Origin: Sphingobacteriales bacterium
GTDB lineage: Bacteria; Bacteroidota; Bacteroidia; CAILMK01; JAAYUY01
Direction of reading: 5' to 3'
DNA: 56,600 nucleotides
Assembly: GCA_012517435.1 (NCBI GenBank)
Contig: JAAYUY010000163.1
Span: 1 to 56,600, forward strand
The translations under genes were made by a program, and so were the position numbers. Below, in pieces: positions 34,672-44,521 of the stretch. Every line of letters begins with the position of its first letter. The stretch's first letter is position 1. The notes beneath the pieces are model-generated. The model was not told the origin of the DNA, searched no databases, and was given only the letters and a program-made list of their open reading frames with translations.

Positions 34672-36117
34672 TTAACCCACGCTGTTTTCAAGCGTAATTG
34701 ACAATAATTTTTGTGCTTCAACGGCAAATTCCATGGGTAGTTTGTTTAAAACTTCTCTGGCATATCCATTGACAATCAAAGCTACTGCATTTTCATTACT
34801 TATTCCCCGTTGATTGCAGTAAAACAACTGATCATCAGCAATTTTGGAGGTAGTAGCCTCATGTTCAACGATGGCAGTCCGGTTAGCTACATCCACATAG
34901 GGAAAGGTATGTGCCCCGCATTTGTCGCCAAGCAATAATGAATCGCATTGGGTATGATTGCGGGCATTGATGGCACTTTTCATGATCTTCACTAGTCCCC
35001 TGTAGCTGTTGTTACTTTTTCCTGCGGAGATACCTTTGCTCACAATGCGGCTACGTGTGTTTTTGCCGATGTGAATCATTTTGGTTCCTGTATCTGCCTG
35101 CTGAAAATGGTTGGTTACCGCTACTGAATAAAACTCCCCTGTGCTGTTGTCGCCAAGCAGGATAACACTCGGATATTTCCAGGTGATGGCTGAACCGGTT
35201 TCTACCTGTGTCCATGATATATGGCTGTTTTTGCCCTTGCAAATACCTCTTTTGGTCACAAAGTTATAAATGCCACCTTTTCCTTCACTATCGCCAGGGT
35301 ACCAGTTCTGAACTGTGCTGTATTTCACCTCAGCATGGTCGAGTGCAACAATTTCCACTACGGCTGCATGCAACTGGTTTTCATCACGCATGGGAGCTGT
35401 ACAACCTTCAAGATAGCTGACATAACTGCCTTCTTCGGCAACGATAAGAGTTCTTTCAAACTGCCCTGTTTCTGCAGCATTTATTCTGAAATAAGTCGAT
35501 AACTCTATCGGGCAACGAACACCTTTGGGAATAAAGACAAAAGAACCGTCACTGAAAACTGCGGAATTCAATGCAGCATAGTAATTATCAGTTGGTGGTA
35601 CGACAGACCCCAGGTATTTCCTGACCAGATCAGGATGGGTTTGCAGCGCTTCTCCTATCGAAGTGAAAATAATCCCGAGTTCATTAAGTTTTTCTTTATA
35701 GGTAGTAATTACCGAACTGCTGTCCATCACCACATCAACAGCAACTCCAGCCAGCACTTTTTGTTCTTCCAGCGGAATGCCCAGTTTGTTGAATGTTTCC
35801 AGCAGCTCCGGATCGGCTTCATCAAGGCTTTTGAGATTCTTCTTTTTGGGTGCAGCAAAGTAAGTAATATCCTGAAAATCAACAGGAGGATAAGTCAGAT
35901 GTGCCCAAGCCGGTTCTTTCATTTTCTGCCAGTTTCTGAAAGCTTTCAGCCTGAACTCAAGCATAAAATCAGGCTCATTTTTTTTAGCAGAAATAAACCG
36001 GATAATCTCTTCATTCAGCCCCTTTGGTGCAAATTCCTGTTCCAGGGGGGTATAAAAGCCATATTTATATTTTTCCTCGGTTATCGAGTTAATTACCTGT
36101 TGACTGTCGTTCATCAT
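34672..36117 (-). CDS. sufB: Fe-S cluster assembly protein SufB
   Basis: SufB is the main scaffold on which nascent Fe-S clusters form, receiving sulfur from a SufS/SufE-type donor that is not in this window. The 481-residue protein shows [58 protein letters not shown] and [20 protein letters not shown]. It starts the sufBCD operon. No exact TAnnTTTG element is seen upstream; the nearest candidate on the minus strand is TAAACTTTG with one extra base, about 24 bp before the ATG. Oxidative or iron control is likely but not shown. Confidence 0.97.
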   Translation of the reverse strand: MMNDSQQVINSITEEKYKYGFYTPLEQEFAPKGLNEEIIRFISAKKNEPDFMLEFRLKAFRNWQKMKEPAWAHLTYPPVDFQDITYFAAPKKKNLKSLDEADPELLETFNKLGIPLEEQKVLAGVAVDVVMDSSSVITTYKEKLNELGIIFTSIGEALQTHPDLVRKYLGSVVPPTDNYYAALNSAVFSDGSFVFIPKGVRCPIELSTYFRINAAETGQFERTLIVAEEGSYVSYLEGCTAPMRDENQLHAAVVEIVALDHAEVKYSTVQNWYPGDSEGKGGIYNFVTKRGICKGKNSHISWTQVETGSAITWKYPSVILLGDNSTGEFYSVAVTNHFQQADTGTKMIHIGKNTRSRIVSKGISAGKSNNSYRGLVKIMKSAINARNHTQCDSLLLGDKCGAHTFPYVDVANRTAIVEHEATTSKIADDQLFYCNQRGISNENAVALIVNGYAREVLNKLPMEFAVEAQKLLSITLENSVG

Positions 36118-36204
36118 AAATAAATTTCAATTGCAAAGTTTACAAAATGATATTCAATATAAAATAAACAAAGGGGAAAACACGACTGCCTCATACTTTT
36201 AGGT

Positions 36205-37158
36205 TTAAAATCGCTTTGTATAGTGGTGGCAGTAAGGAGTGCCCCCTGTTTTCTGATAATAATCCTGATGATAGTCTTCCGCTATCCAGAATTTCTCAAA
36301 TTTATTAAGCTCCGTAGCTATTTTATATCCTTTCTGCCGCAGTATTTCCATCAGGGATTCAGCTATCTTTTTTTGTTGTTCATCTTTATAAAAAATGGCA
36401 GAACGATACTGATGGCCGATGTCAGGACCTTGTCCGTCCCGCTGCTCAGGGTTATGTGTTTCAAAAAACAATTTTGCCAATTCCTCATAGCTTGTTTCAG
36501 CAGGATTAAAAACGACCATAACAGCTTCTGCATGGCCGGTATTACCCTGACAAACCTGTTTATAGGTAGGATTTTGGGTATGACCACCTGTAAAACCTAC
36601 CTGGGTTGAAATAACCCCCTTTGCCTTTTGAAAATAAAATTCCGTTCCCCAGAAACAACCGGAAGCAAAAACAGCCGTGTCGTAATGCCTGGAGACTTCC
36701 GTCTCCGGAATGAATCTGAGAGACAAAGAATTGACGCAATGCCGGGTATTTTTTGGGGTAAATCCCTCTCCTTCAAACACATGGCCAAGATGACCGCCAC
36801 AATTGGAACAAATGATCTCTGTCCGCATACCATCCCTGTCCGGGATTCTGAGCACCGCTCCCTGTATTTCTTCATCGAAGCTGGGCCATCCGCAACCAGA
36901 GTGAAACTTGGCGGATGAATGAAACAAGGGAGCATTGCACTGCTTGCAGGCGTACAATCCCTTTTCAAAAAAATTGTCATACTCCCCTGTAAAAGGTCTT
37001 TCAGTTGCTTTATAAAGTATTACTTTTTTTTCTTCCTCAGTTAAAACATTGTATTTCATCTCTTTGGATTTAAAATATTGAATATTTGTATTTTGCCCCT
37101 TCGAGCAGGAAATTAAAATAAAGGCTAATAAAAAATATGTCAGATACGGTTTAATCAT
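36205..37158 (-). CDS. Lipoprotein MsrB-MsrA fusion, methionine sulfoxide reductase
   Basis: This 317-residue protein repairs oxidised methionine in envelope proteins. It starts with a lipoprotein signal (ILISCSKG, Cys near residue 19). The first domain is MsrB (about 35-155), with zinc-binding CKQC and CSNCGGHLGH and the catalytic Cys in RHCVNSLSLRF. The second is MsrA (about 160-317), with the catalytic GCFWG motif and GYKIATELNKFEKFWIAEDYHQDYY. Together they reduce both R- and S-sulfoxides of methionine. The order MsrB before MsrA differs from the well-known neisserial MsrA-MsrB type. Confidence 0.93.
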   Translation of the reverse strand: MIKPYLTYFLLAFILISCSKGQNTNIQYFKSKEMKYNVLTEEEKKVILYKATERPFTGEYDNFFEKGLYACKQCNAPLFHSSAKFHSGCGWPSFDEEIQGAVLRIPDRDGMRTEIICSNCGGHLGHVFEGEGFTPKNTRHCVNSLSLRFIPETEVSRHYDTAVFASGCFWGTEFYFQKAKGVISTQVGFTGGHTQNPTYKQVCQGNTGHAEAVMVVFNPAETSYEELAKLFFETHNPEQRDGQGPDIGHQYRSAIFYKDEQQKKIAESLMEILRQKGYKIATELNKFEKFWIAEDYHQDYYQKTGGTPYCHHYTKRF

Positions 37159-37360
37159 TATTTAATGAGCTACTCAATTAACAAGTTTTATGCCCCCTTG
37201 GTTCGTTTTAAAATGAGATTTGTTGCCGGCAGCATGTCGGGAAGAAATTCTGCATATCGGGATTCAGCTGAAGCAAAACTCTGCACTCATCATTAATGCA
37301 GGATACTGATCAGGATTTAAAAAAATTTTTCTCAGAGTAAGCTGATAATCAAAAATAATG

Positions 37361-37368
37361 TATATTTG
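37361..37368 (+). promoter_or_regulatory. -7 element of the initiator tRNA gene
   Basis: TATATTTG matches TAnnTTTG exactly and lies 14 bp before the mature 5' end of the tRNA. No clear TTTG -33 element is seen. Confidence 0.6.
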
Positions 37369-37382
37369 CACCTGAATTTTAT

Positions 37383-37458
<76 letters not shown>

Positions 37459-37461
37459 CGT

Positions 37462-37487
37462 AACCCTGCTTTTTGCAGGGTTTTTTA
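37462..37487 (+). terminator. Intrinsic terminator of the initiator tRNA
   Basis: AACCCTGC (37462-37469), a five-T loop and GCAGGGTT (37475-37482) form a perfect 8 bp stem followed by a T-run, only 4 bp past the CCA end. Confidence 0.9.
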
Positions 37488-37590
37488 TTTCCACTCATTT
37501 ATTCCCATGATTAAAATTACTGAGGTTCATTCAGTGTTTGATGAATTTCCTTAATTTTACCCCATCATCAGAAAGTTAAAATATTGAAAA

Positions 37591-38415
37591 ATGAAGGCTT
37601 TTTTTATCACTTTAATTTCATTTCTGGTCATTAATTCAGTGTTTGCATTAAATCCTGTAAGAGAATATCCGGTTACCCCGGCCGACTATGGCATGGATTA
37701 CAACAACATCAGAGTGAAGACTTCAGATAATATGATGCTGCAGGTATGGTTTTTCAAGGCAACCGACAAACTGTCGAGAAAAGTAATCATTTTAAGCGAT
37801 GACGGAGACGGGAATATGGCCGACCTTATTGAATATGCCAGTAATTTCCTGTCGCTGGGCTACAACGTAGTAACCTATGATTACCGTGGATACGGGAAAA
37901 GCGATGATTTCCCCATAAACAATAATTTTTTCATGTACAGCCAGTTTCAAAAAGATCTGGAAGGCGTGCTCGACTGGGTAAAACGCGATTATCCTTCTCT
38001 GAAAACCATTCATTTATTTGGTTTGGGAATTGGGGGAGGTTTATCAATAGGTATTGGTTGTAACAGGGCTGAAATCAGTCGTATTATTGCTGATTCACCT
38101 TATTCCACCTTTGAACTTACAGAAAAACGATATATGGATGTTTACGGGCAGAAGGTAATGATGCCGCTTGGGTATGATAAGACCTTCCTTGAACCCTATT
38201 ACGCAATGAGTGAAAAAGGTTCTGGCCTTCAGGGGATTTTGCTGATCTGCGGGGCAGATGATAAAATTTTTACCCCGACCGACATGAAAGAGCTTTACAA
38301 GCTGAAAAAAAGCATCACTTCCATTTACACGGTTGCCGGAGCCACCTCAAAAACCACCTATACGACCAGCAAACAGGCTTATTTTGCCGAAATTAAAAAA
38401 TTTCTTGGTCAATAA
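37591..38415 (+). CDS. Exported alpha/beta-hydrolase-fold protein lacking catalytic residues
   Basis: A 274-residue protein with a signal peptide (FFITLISFLVINSVFA). Its core resembles alpha/beta-hydrolases: VVTYDYRGYGKSDDFP, then the strand and helix of the nucleophile elbow, and LLICGADDKIFTP with the acidic residue. But the elbow reads G144-L-G146-I-G148, with glycine where serine should be, and the segment expected to hold the catalytic histidine (AGATSKTTYT, about 249-258) has none. It is therefore likely a pseudoenzyme with a binding role, in the periplasm. It lies 66 bp before the caspase gene on the same strand. Confidence 0.82.
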   Translation: MKAFFITLISFLVINSVFALNPVREYPVTPADYGMDYNNIRVKTSDNMMLQVWFFKATDKLSRKVIILSDDGDGNMADLIEYASNFLSLGYNVVTYDYRGYGKSDDFPINNNFFMYSQFQKDLEGVLDWVKRDYPSLKTIHLFGLGIGGGLSIGIGCNRAEISRIIADSPYSTFELTEKRYMDVYGQKVMMPLGYDKTFLEPYYAMSEKGSGLQGILLICGADDKIFTPTDMKELYKLKKSITSIYTVAGATSKTTYTTSKQAYFAEIKKFLGQ

Positions 38416-38435
38416 AATTATTTAATGGTGTTTAC

Positions 38436-38455
38436 ATACCCTGTAATAAGGGTAT
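38436..38455. other. Short inverted repeat before the caspase gene
   Basis: ATACCCT (38436-38442) and AGGGTAT (38449-38455) form a 7 bp stem with a six-base loop, between the pseudohydrolase stop and the caspase ATG. No T-run follows, so it could be a weak attenuator, an operator or chance. Confidence 0.35.
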
Positions 38456-38481
38456 TTAGTTAATTACAAAAATAAAAAACG

Positions 38482-41400
38482 ATGAAAAACACAATTTGGT
38501 GTGTAGCTATTGTTATGCTACTTTTCAGTTCAGGTGTGCAGGCTCAGAAGCGTCCGATCGATAAATCACTGATAAAAGCCATTCAGGCTTCAGATTACAA
38601 GCAGGTTAAAAAACTTATCGACATTGGAGCCAATGTCAATGCTCAGGATGAAAATCAGGCCACAGCCCTCATGTGGGCAATTTATAAATCAGACCTTAAG
38701 ATGGTCAAACTGCTTGTAAAATATGGGGCAGATGTAAAAAAGAAAGGCTTTATTTATCTTGATGAAGAAAAAGAAAGCTATTATGGCGCTCCTCTTTCAA
38801 TAGCTGCAGGGACAGGAAAACTGGACATTGTACAGTATCTGGTAGAAAAACTGGGTGTTTTGCCCAAAGACAAGCAACTGGTAAAAGATAAGGGCGAAAC
38901 AGGATGGACTGCGCTTCATGAAGCCTGTGCTTCGGGGCATACCGAAATCGTTAAATATTTGCTCGAAAAAGGGGCTGATATCAATTCGCAGGTAAAAGAA
39001 AATTTTAAACCGCTTACTCCAACTCCTTTAATTTGTGCCATCCGCACCAAAGATTTAGAGCTCATTAAGTATTTGCTGGATCAAAAAGCTGACCCTGATC
39101 TTGCCGATGAATATGATATTACACCACTTGGCTATGCTGTAATCAACAACAATCTTTCACTTATTCGACTACTTTTAAGCTACAAGGCCAATATTAACTA
39201 TCCTCAGATTAACGGTGCCGGTATTCTGATGCTGGCTGCATACATGAATTTTACTGATATCTTCAGGTTCCTTGTCTGGAATGGAGCGGAAGTCAAATCA
39301 GGGAATGCACTTTATCTGGGTGATCAGAAAATATATGTCTATTCTCTGCCAGCCATGGCTGCTGCAAGGGGAAATATTGAATTGCTCAAATACCTCAGGG
39401 ATAGTTTTCATTACGACCTGACAACAGATTTGTTTACCCTTAACGATAGTGTCATTCATGTTTTATCACCCTTACATGCTGCAGTTTTATCCGACCAGAC
39501 TGAAACAGCTGAATTTCTGATTGAACAGGGGAGCCCTGTTGATCAGCTGGAATACGTCAATAAACTGACAGCTCTGATTTACGCAGTATTCAGAAACAAT
39601 TTTGAACTGACCAGATTCCTTGTTGAAAAAGGAGCCGATATTAACTTCAATAATTCGAAATCGGGTTATACCCCTTTAATTATTGCCACCCGTGATGGTT
39701 ATACTGACATAGCAAAATATCTACTCGAAAAGGGTGCCGACCCTACCTTTACCGACATTGACGGTTACGGGCCGTATTATTATGCATTGAAAAGCGATGA
39801 CGACAAGCTGGCTGATTTGTTTGACTGGAAAAAACTTTTTAACGAAAAAAAAGTCAGATATCCTTCCTCATTATTGTATCAGGCTTTGCTTACACAAAAG
39901 CCTGATACTGCTGAACTTATGCTGAAATATGGCTTTGACCCCAATCAACCCGATAAATACGGGAACAATGGTTTGGTCTATGCGGTCAGAAGCGGAAACC
40001 TGCAGGAAGTTAAGTTGCTTTTAAACAACAAAGCCATAATAAATTATTCAACCAGTGAAAATCCCCTCTGTAAAGCCATTGAAACAAATACAGAAATAGC
40101 CAGACTTCTGATTGACAAAGGTGTTGACATCAATGCAAAAACCATTGACGGAGATTATCCTGTTTTCCGTGCTATTGATTATCAGAATTATGAGATTCTG
40201 AATTTACTGATTAAGCATGGTGTTGATTTGACAAAACTGAACAAGGAAGGTCTCACCGTATTACAGGCAGCTATCCTGAAAAATGATTTACTGACCGTAA
40301 AGGCACTTCTGGCAGCCGGAGCACAGGTTAACCAGACAAATTCAAAGGGGGAAAATGCCTATCAGTTTGCAGAAGCACAAAAGGCTGATAAAAAAATGAT
40401 GGAATTGCTTTTCGTAGAAGAATTAAGTCTTATTGAACTCATTGATAACCAACTTGAATGGAGTATTATTCCTCTGATAAAAAAACATCCTGAACTGGCC
40501 AATGAAAAAGACAGCAATGGTTTTCCCTTGCTCCACCGTCTGGTTAAGGTTAATGCAAAAGATATCATTCAAAAAATTGCAGGGTACGGAATAAACCTCA
40601 ATATTACAGATTCCATGGGAAGAACAGCCCTTTATTATGCCATTCTGCTTGGGAATAAAGAAATGGCTTATTATCTTGGTGGTTTAAATATCGACATCAA
40701 TAAGCCATGTTCAAAGGGAGAAAATGCACTTGAACTGGCTATTTCGCATGGATACACAGATTTAGCTCAGTTTCTGACGACCAAAGGAGCTAAAGTTCGC
40801 AAAAATGTGTCAGTCAGGCCTGATCTATTTGTCCCTGTCGGGCACACTGCCGGTGTGGCTGCATTTGACATCTCAGCAGATGGGAAATATTTGATTTCTC
40901 ATGGCAGAGACAAAACCGTCAGGTTGTGGGAAATATCATCAGGAAAAGAAATCAAGGTTTTCAATGAGATATATCCGAATTTTGCCTTTGAGAAAACAAA
41001 CTTTCACAAAAATGTTATCAGGTTTTCTCCGGATGGTAACCGATTCCTGGTATTTAACAAAAAAAAGATAGAAGAATATGATGTTCAAAGCGGAGAAAAA
41101 CTCAGGGAATTTAATGAAGCAGGATATGCCGCTTATTCTCCGGATGGGAAATACATTCTGACCACTGGTTATAATGAGGATAAAAATAAACAGAAAGCCA
41201 TACTGTTTGATGCACAGTCAGGTGAAATACTTTATAAAAGTGAAAACTTTTCAGAAGGAGTTGCTGCTTTCAGTCCCTCCGGCAAATATTTTATTTATCA
41301 GGATCAAGGGAAAACGATACTCTGTAATACTTCAGATTTTTCAATAATTAAGGTTTTTGAAACCGGCACTTTGCGTTCCTTCAGTTTTTCCCCTGATGAA

Positions 41401-44400
41401 AAAAAACTGGTTTATTCAGATGACGGAAGAAATATTGAGCTGATTGATCTTGACAGTGGCAGGCATCTTATTGAAACCATTAAACATCCGGGTGCGGTTG
41501 TCTGCTTTTCCCCTGACGGGAAAATTATTGCCAGCGGAGGGCACGACCAACTGGTGATTTTATGGAATGCTGAAACCGGTGAAAAAATCAGGGAATTATT
41601 CGGGCACGATCATTATATCTCAGGATTAAAATTTTCTCCTGACGGGAAATATCTCTTTTCGTCCAGCCGCGACCAGACCATTATCCAATGGGATGTAACA
41701 ACCGGTAAAAAATTCAGAGTGTTTGGCAGCAATTCATGGAGACCGACCCATGTTGCTTTCAGCCCTGACAGCAAATACCTTGTTTGTACGGGCAATGATT
41801 ATTCGGTGAACATCTGGGACTTACACAAATCAACCTCCGTAAATCATCTGGTTGGACACAAGGGCGTACTTTTTGGATTTGCCTTTTCACCCGATTCCAC
41901 CAATGTATTGACCTTCGGAGAAGACCGTGTGCCAAGAATGTGGAATTTCTCAACAGGAAAAAGAACAGCCACTTTCAGAACACACGATGATGCCGTTTTA
42001 GGAGCCGGATTTTCCCCTGACGGAAAATATTGCTTTTCTTACAGCAATGACAATAAAGTAATATTATGGGAAGTCAATACCGGAAAAATGATCCTGAAAT
42101 TAACACAGAAATATCTTGTCAATCAGGCACATATGATTATTCCCAACCAGTATCCTTCAGGAATGTTTGGTTTTACTCCCGACTCAAAATACTTTATTAC
42201 AGGAGATACTGTGGTTACGATTGCTCCAACATTATTGTTCTGGGAAGTTTCTACAGGCAGGTTAATTAAAAAGATTACATTGACTCCTGACAAAGACAAA
42301 AATGTTAAAAGTCCTGCCATACGGTTCATCAATAACACACCTGATGGAAAATCAATCGTTTGCGGCTTTTCTTACACTTCAGGTAAAACTGATTATTCAG
42401 AAATTCATTTTTTTGATGCCGTTACATTTGAGTTTCAGAAACGTCTTGAATTTGAAGGTTCTCATCAAAGAGTTAGCTTTACCCCCGATGGGAAAAAAAT
42501 CATTGTCTTTGAAGAAACAGATAATAAAATCATTGTTCTTGATGCCGAAAACGGGAATATTCTTTATAAAATCAACAAATATGAAATTGATGACCGGAAT
42601 TCACCGGTTTCTCCTGACGGAAACTTCCTGCTGGCTTTCCATGAGAAAATCATTATGCTGGTCAACCTGAATAATCTTACCGATGTAAAGGTTTTCACAC
42701 CCTGTGACAAAATAATCTCTTCAGCTGGTTTTTCACCCGATGGGAAATATCTTGTTTACAGTGCCACAGATAACACCATTGGCATCATCGAAACAGAAAA
42801 CTTCAAGACAATTGCAAAACTTGTCCTGTTCGGGGAAAACGACTGGGTGGTCAGCAATGAAGACGGTTTATTCGATGCCTCATCTCAGGCCATGAAACTG
42901 TTATATTATATATCAGGGCTTGAAGTCATCGAATTGGATCAGATGAAAGAACGCTATTATGAGCCCAATCTCTTACCTAAATTACTGGGATTCAATAAAG
43001 AAAAAATCAGGGATGTAAAAGCGCTGGAAGAAGTAAACCTCTATCCGGAGGTGGATGTCAACATCAGCAACAGCAATCTGATGATTGATCTGACCAACCG
43101 TGGTGGCGGTATCGGAAAAGTGGTGGTTCTTGTCAACGGAAAAGAAGTGGCTTCTGACGCCAGAGGGCCGAAACCCGATCCCAAAGCCGACAAGCTTAAA
43201 ATCAATCTTGACCTGAAAAATCATCCATATTTACAAAGCGGAAAGGAAAATATCATTGAAGTCAAGGCATACAATGCCGAGGGCTATCTGGTCAGCAGGG
43301 GTTCGAGCATCAGCTATAATCCCGGAGCCGGAAAGATCAGCAAACCTCCGCATTTATATGTCATTGCCTGCGGTGTTTCAGATTATACAGGAGAACAGAT
43401 CGACCTGAAATATGCAGCCAAAGATGCAGAAGATGTAGGAAATGCCCTGAAAATTGGCGGAGAAAGGCTTTTTGGTACTGACAAAACCCATCTCTACCTG
43501 ATGACCACTAATGCCGGGGATGAAAAGATGCAACCGACAAAAGCCAATATTCTGAGGGTATTCGATGAAATTTCAAAAAATGCTACTTCAGATGATGTTT
43601 TTGTGCTGTACCTTTCCGGTCATGGTATCAACTGGGGAGGACAGGACGGTGATTTTTATTATCTGACAAAAGACGCATACACTGCTTCGCCAGAAGCTTA
43701 CGGAGACCCCAAAATCAGAACTGCCACCACCATCTCGAGTGCTGAACTGACCGATTTGTTCAAAAAAATCCCCGCTTTAAAACAAGTGATGATGATAGAC
43801 GCCTGTGCCTCCGGAAAAGCAGTTGAAAACCTGATGGCCAAGCGCGATATCTCCGCAAGTACTCTGCGTGCACTCGACAGGATGAAAGACCGCGTAGGAA
43901 TGTACATTATCACAGGTTGTGCAGCTGATGCAGTCAGCTATGAAGCCAGTAAATTCGGACAAGGTCTGCTGACCTATAGCCTGCTGGAAGGAATAAAAGG
44001 CCTTTCCCTCCGTGAAGACAGATTTATCGACATTGCCATGCTCTTTACACGTGCACAGGAACGGGTGCCGGAACTTGCCGCTGACATTGGCGGCATTCAG
44101 AAGCCCCAGATTTTCAGTCCTTATGGTTCTCAAAGCTTTGATATTGGCGAACTTACCGAGCAGGATAAAGAAAAAATCAGCCTTGCTCAGCCCAAACCTA
44201 TGTTTCTCATGTCTGTTTTTCTCGAAGAAGAAAGCATGGATGATATTCTCGGTCTCGAAAAGCTGGTTGATGACGAATTCAGGCTAATATCTTCAAAAGG
44301 AATATCACCAGTTATTTTTGTCCAGGCAAAAGAGTTTCCGGAAGCATACCGGATGCGCGGACAATATGCTGTCAATGGGGATCAGGTGGAGATTAAAATT

Positions 44401-44514
44401 AACCTGTTTAAAGGAAAAGAAAAAGCAGGAAGCTTTACCGTTTCAGGTAAAAAAGATAATCCTGAAAATATTGTCAAAACTATTGTCGAAAAAGCACTTG
44501 AAATTGCAAAATAA
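38482..44514 (+). CDS. Exported ankyrin-WD40-caspase (C14) giant protein with TolB/FlgO-like tail
   Basis: A 2010-residue protein with a clear signal peptide (WCVAIVMLLFSSGVQAQ, about residues 5-21), so it should act outside the cytoplasm. About 20 ankyrin-like repeats occupy residues 28-770. Repeats of WD40 type (FSPDGKYL and variants) occupy about 785-1450. A beta-rich linker follows. A caspase/C14 domain covers about 1620-1880, with both catalytic residues: His1714 in LSGHG and Cys1775 in DACASG. The end (about 1905-2010) resembles TolB-N/FlgO-type domains, with YAVNGDQVEIKINLF. It could be a sensor-protease, since ankyrin and WD40 arrays are usually protein-binding. It is flanked by two other exported-protein genes on the same strand. 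Confidence 0.88.
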   Translation: MKNTIWCVAIVMLLFSSGVQAQKRPIDKSLIKAIQASDYKQVKKLIDIGANVNAQDENQATALMWAIYKSDLKMVKLLVKYGADVKKKGFIYLDEEKESYYGAPLSIAAGTGKLDIVQYLVEKLGVLPKDKQLVKDKGETGWTALHEACASGHTEIVKYLLEKGADINSQVKENFKPLTPTPLICAIRTKDLELIKYLLDQKADPDLADEYDITPLGYAVINNNLSLIRLLLSYKANINYPQINGAGILMLAAYMNFTDIFRFLVWNGAEVKSGNALYLGDQKIYVYSLPAMAAARGNIELLKYLRDSFHYDLTTDLFTLNDSVIHVLSPLHAAVLSDQTETAEFLIEQGSPVDQLEYVNKLTALIYAVFRNNFELTRFLVEKGADINFNNSKSGYTPLIIATRDGYTDIAKYLLEKGADPTFTDIDGYGPYYYALKSDDDKLADLFDWKKLFNEKKVRYPSSLLYQALLTQKPDTAELMLKYGFDPNQPDKYGNNGLVYAVRSGNLQEVKLLLNNKAIINYSTSENPLCKAIETNTEIARLLIDKGVDINAKTIDGDYPVFRAIDYQNYEILNLLIKHGVDLTKLNKEGLTVLQAAILKNDLLTVKALLAAGAQVNQTNSKGENAYQFAEAQKADKKMMELLFVEELSLIELIDNQLEWSIIPLIKKHPELANEKDSNGFPLLHRLVKVNAKDIIQKIAGYGINLNITDSMGRTALYYAILLGNKEMAYYLGGLNIDINKPCSKGENALELAISHGYTDLAQFLTTKGAKVRKNVSVRPDLFVPVGHTAGVAAFDISADGKYLISHGRDKTVRLWEISSGKEIKVFNEIYPNFAFEKTNFHKNVIRFSPDGNRFLVFNKKKIEEYDVQSGEKLREFNEAGYAAYSPDGKYILTTGYNEDKNKQKAILFDAQSGEILYKSENFSEGVAAFSPSGKYFIYQDQGKTILCNTSDFSIIKVFETGTLRSFSFSPDEKKLVYSDDGRNIELIDLDSGRHLIETIKHPGAVVCFSPDGKIIASGGHDQLVILWNAETGEKIRELFGHDHYISGLKFSPDGKYLFSSSRDQTIIQWDVTTGKKFRVFGSNSWRPTHVAFSPDSKYLVCTGNDYSVNIWDLHKSTSVNHLVGHKGVLFGFAFSPDSTNVLTFGEDRVPRMWNFSTGKRTATFRTHDDAVLGAGFSPDGKYCFSYSNDNKVILWEVNTGKMILKLTQKYLVNQAHMIIPNQYPSGMFGFTPDSKYFITGDTVVTIAPTLLFWEVSTGRLIKKITLTPDKDKNVKSPAIRFINNTPDGKSIVCGFSYTSGKTDYSEIHFFDAVTFEFQKRLEFEGSHQRVSFTPDGKKIIVFEETDNKIIVLDAENGNILYKINKYEIDDRNSPVSPDGNFLLAFHEKIIMLVNLNNLTDVKVFTPCDKIISSAGFSPDGKYLVYSATDNTIGIIETENFKTIAKLVLFGENDWVVSNEDGLFDASSQAMKLLYYISGLEVIELDQMKERYYEPNLLPKLLGFNKEKIRDVKALEEVNLYPEVDVNISNSNLMIDLTNRGGGIGKVVVLVNGKEVASDARGPKPDPKADKLKINLDLKNHPYLQSGKENIIEVKAYNAEGYLVSRGSSISYNPGAGKISKPPHLYVIACGVSDYTGEQIDLKYAAKDAEDVGNALKIGGERLFGTDKTHLYLMTTNAGDEKMQPTKANILRVFDEISKNATSDDVFVLYLSGHGINWGGQDGDFYYLTKDAYTASPEAYGDPKIRTATTISSAELTDLFKKIPALKQVMMIDACASGKAVENLMAKRDISASTLRALDRMKDRVGMYIITGCAADAVSYEASKFGQGLLTYSLLEGIKGLSLREDRFIDIAMLFTRAQERVPELAADIGGIQKPQIFSPYGSQSFDIGELTEQDKEKISLAQPKPMFLMSVFLEEESMDDILGLEKLVDDEFRLISSKGISPVIFVQAKEFPEAYRMRGQYAVNGDQVEIKINLFKGKEKAGSFTVSGKKDNPENIVKTIVEKALEIAK

Positions 44515-44521
44515 TCTGAAA

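Noticed and set aside
44318-44521. Longer form of the 194-residue exported protein
   Set aside because: It would run inside the caspase gene in another frame and bury the signal peptide.
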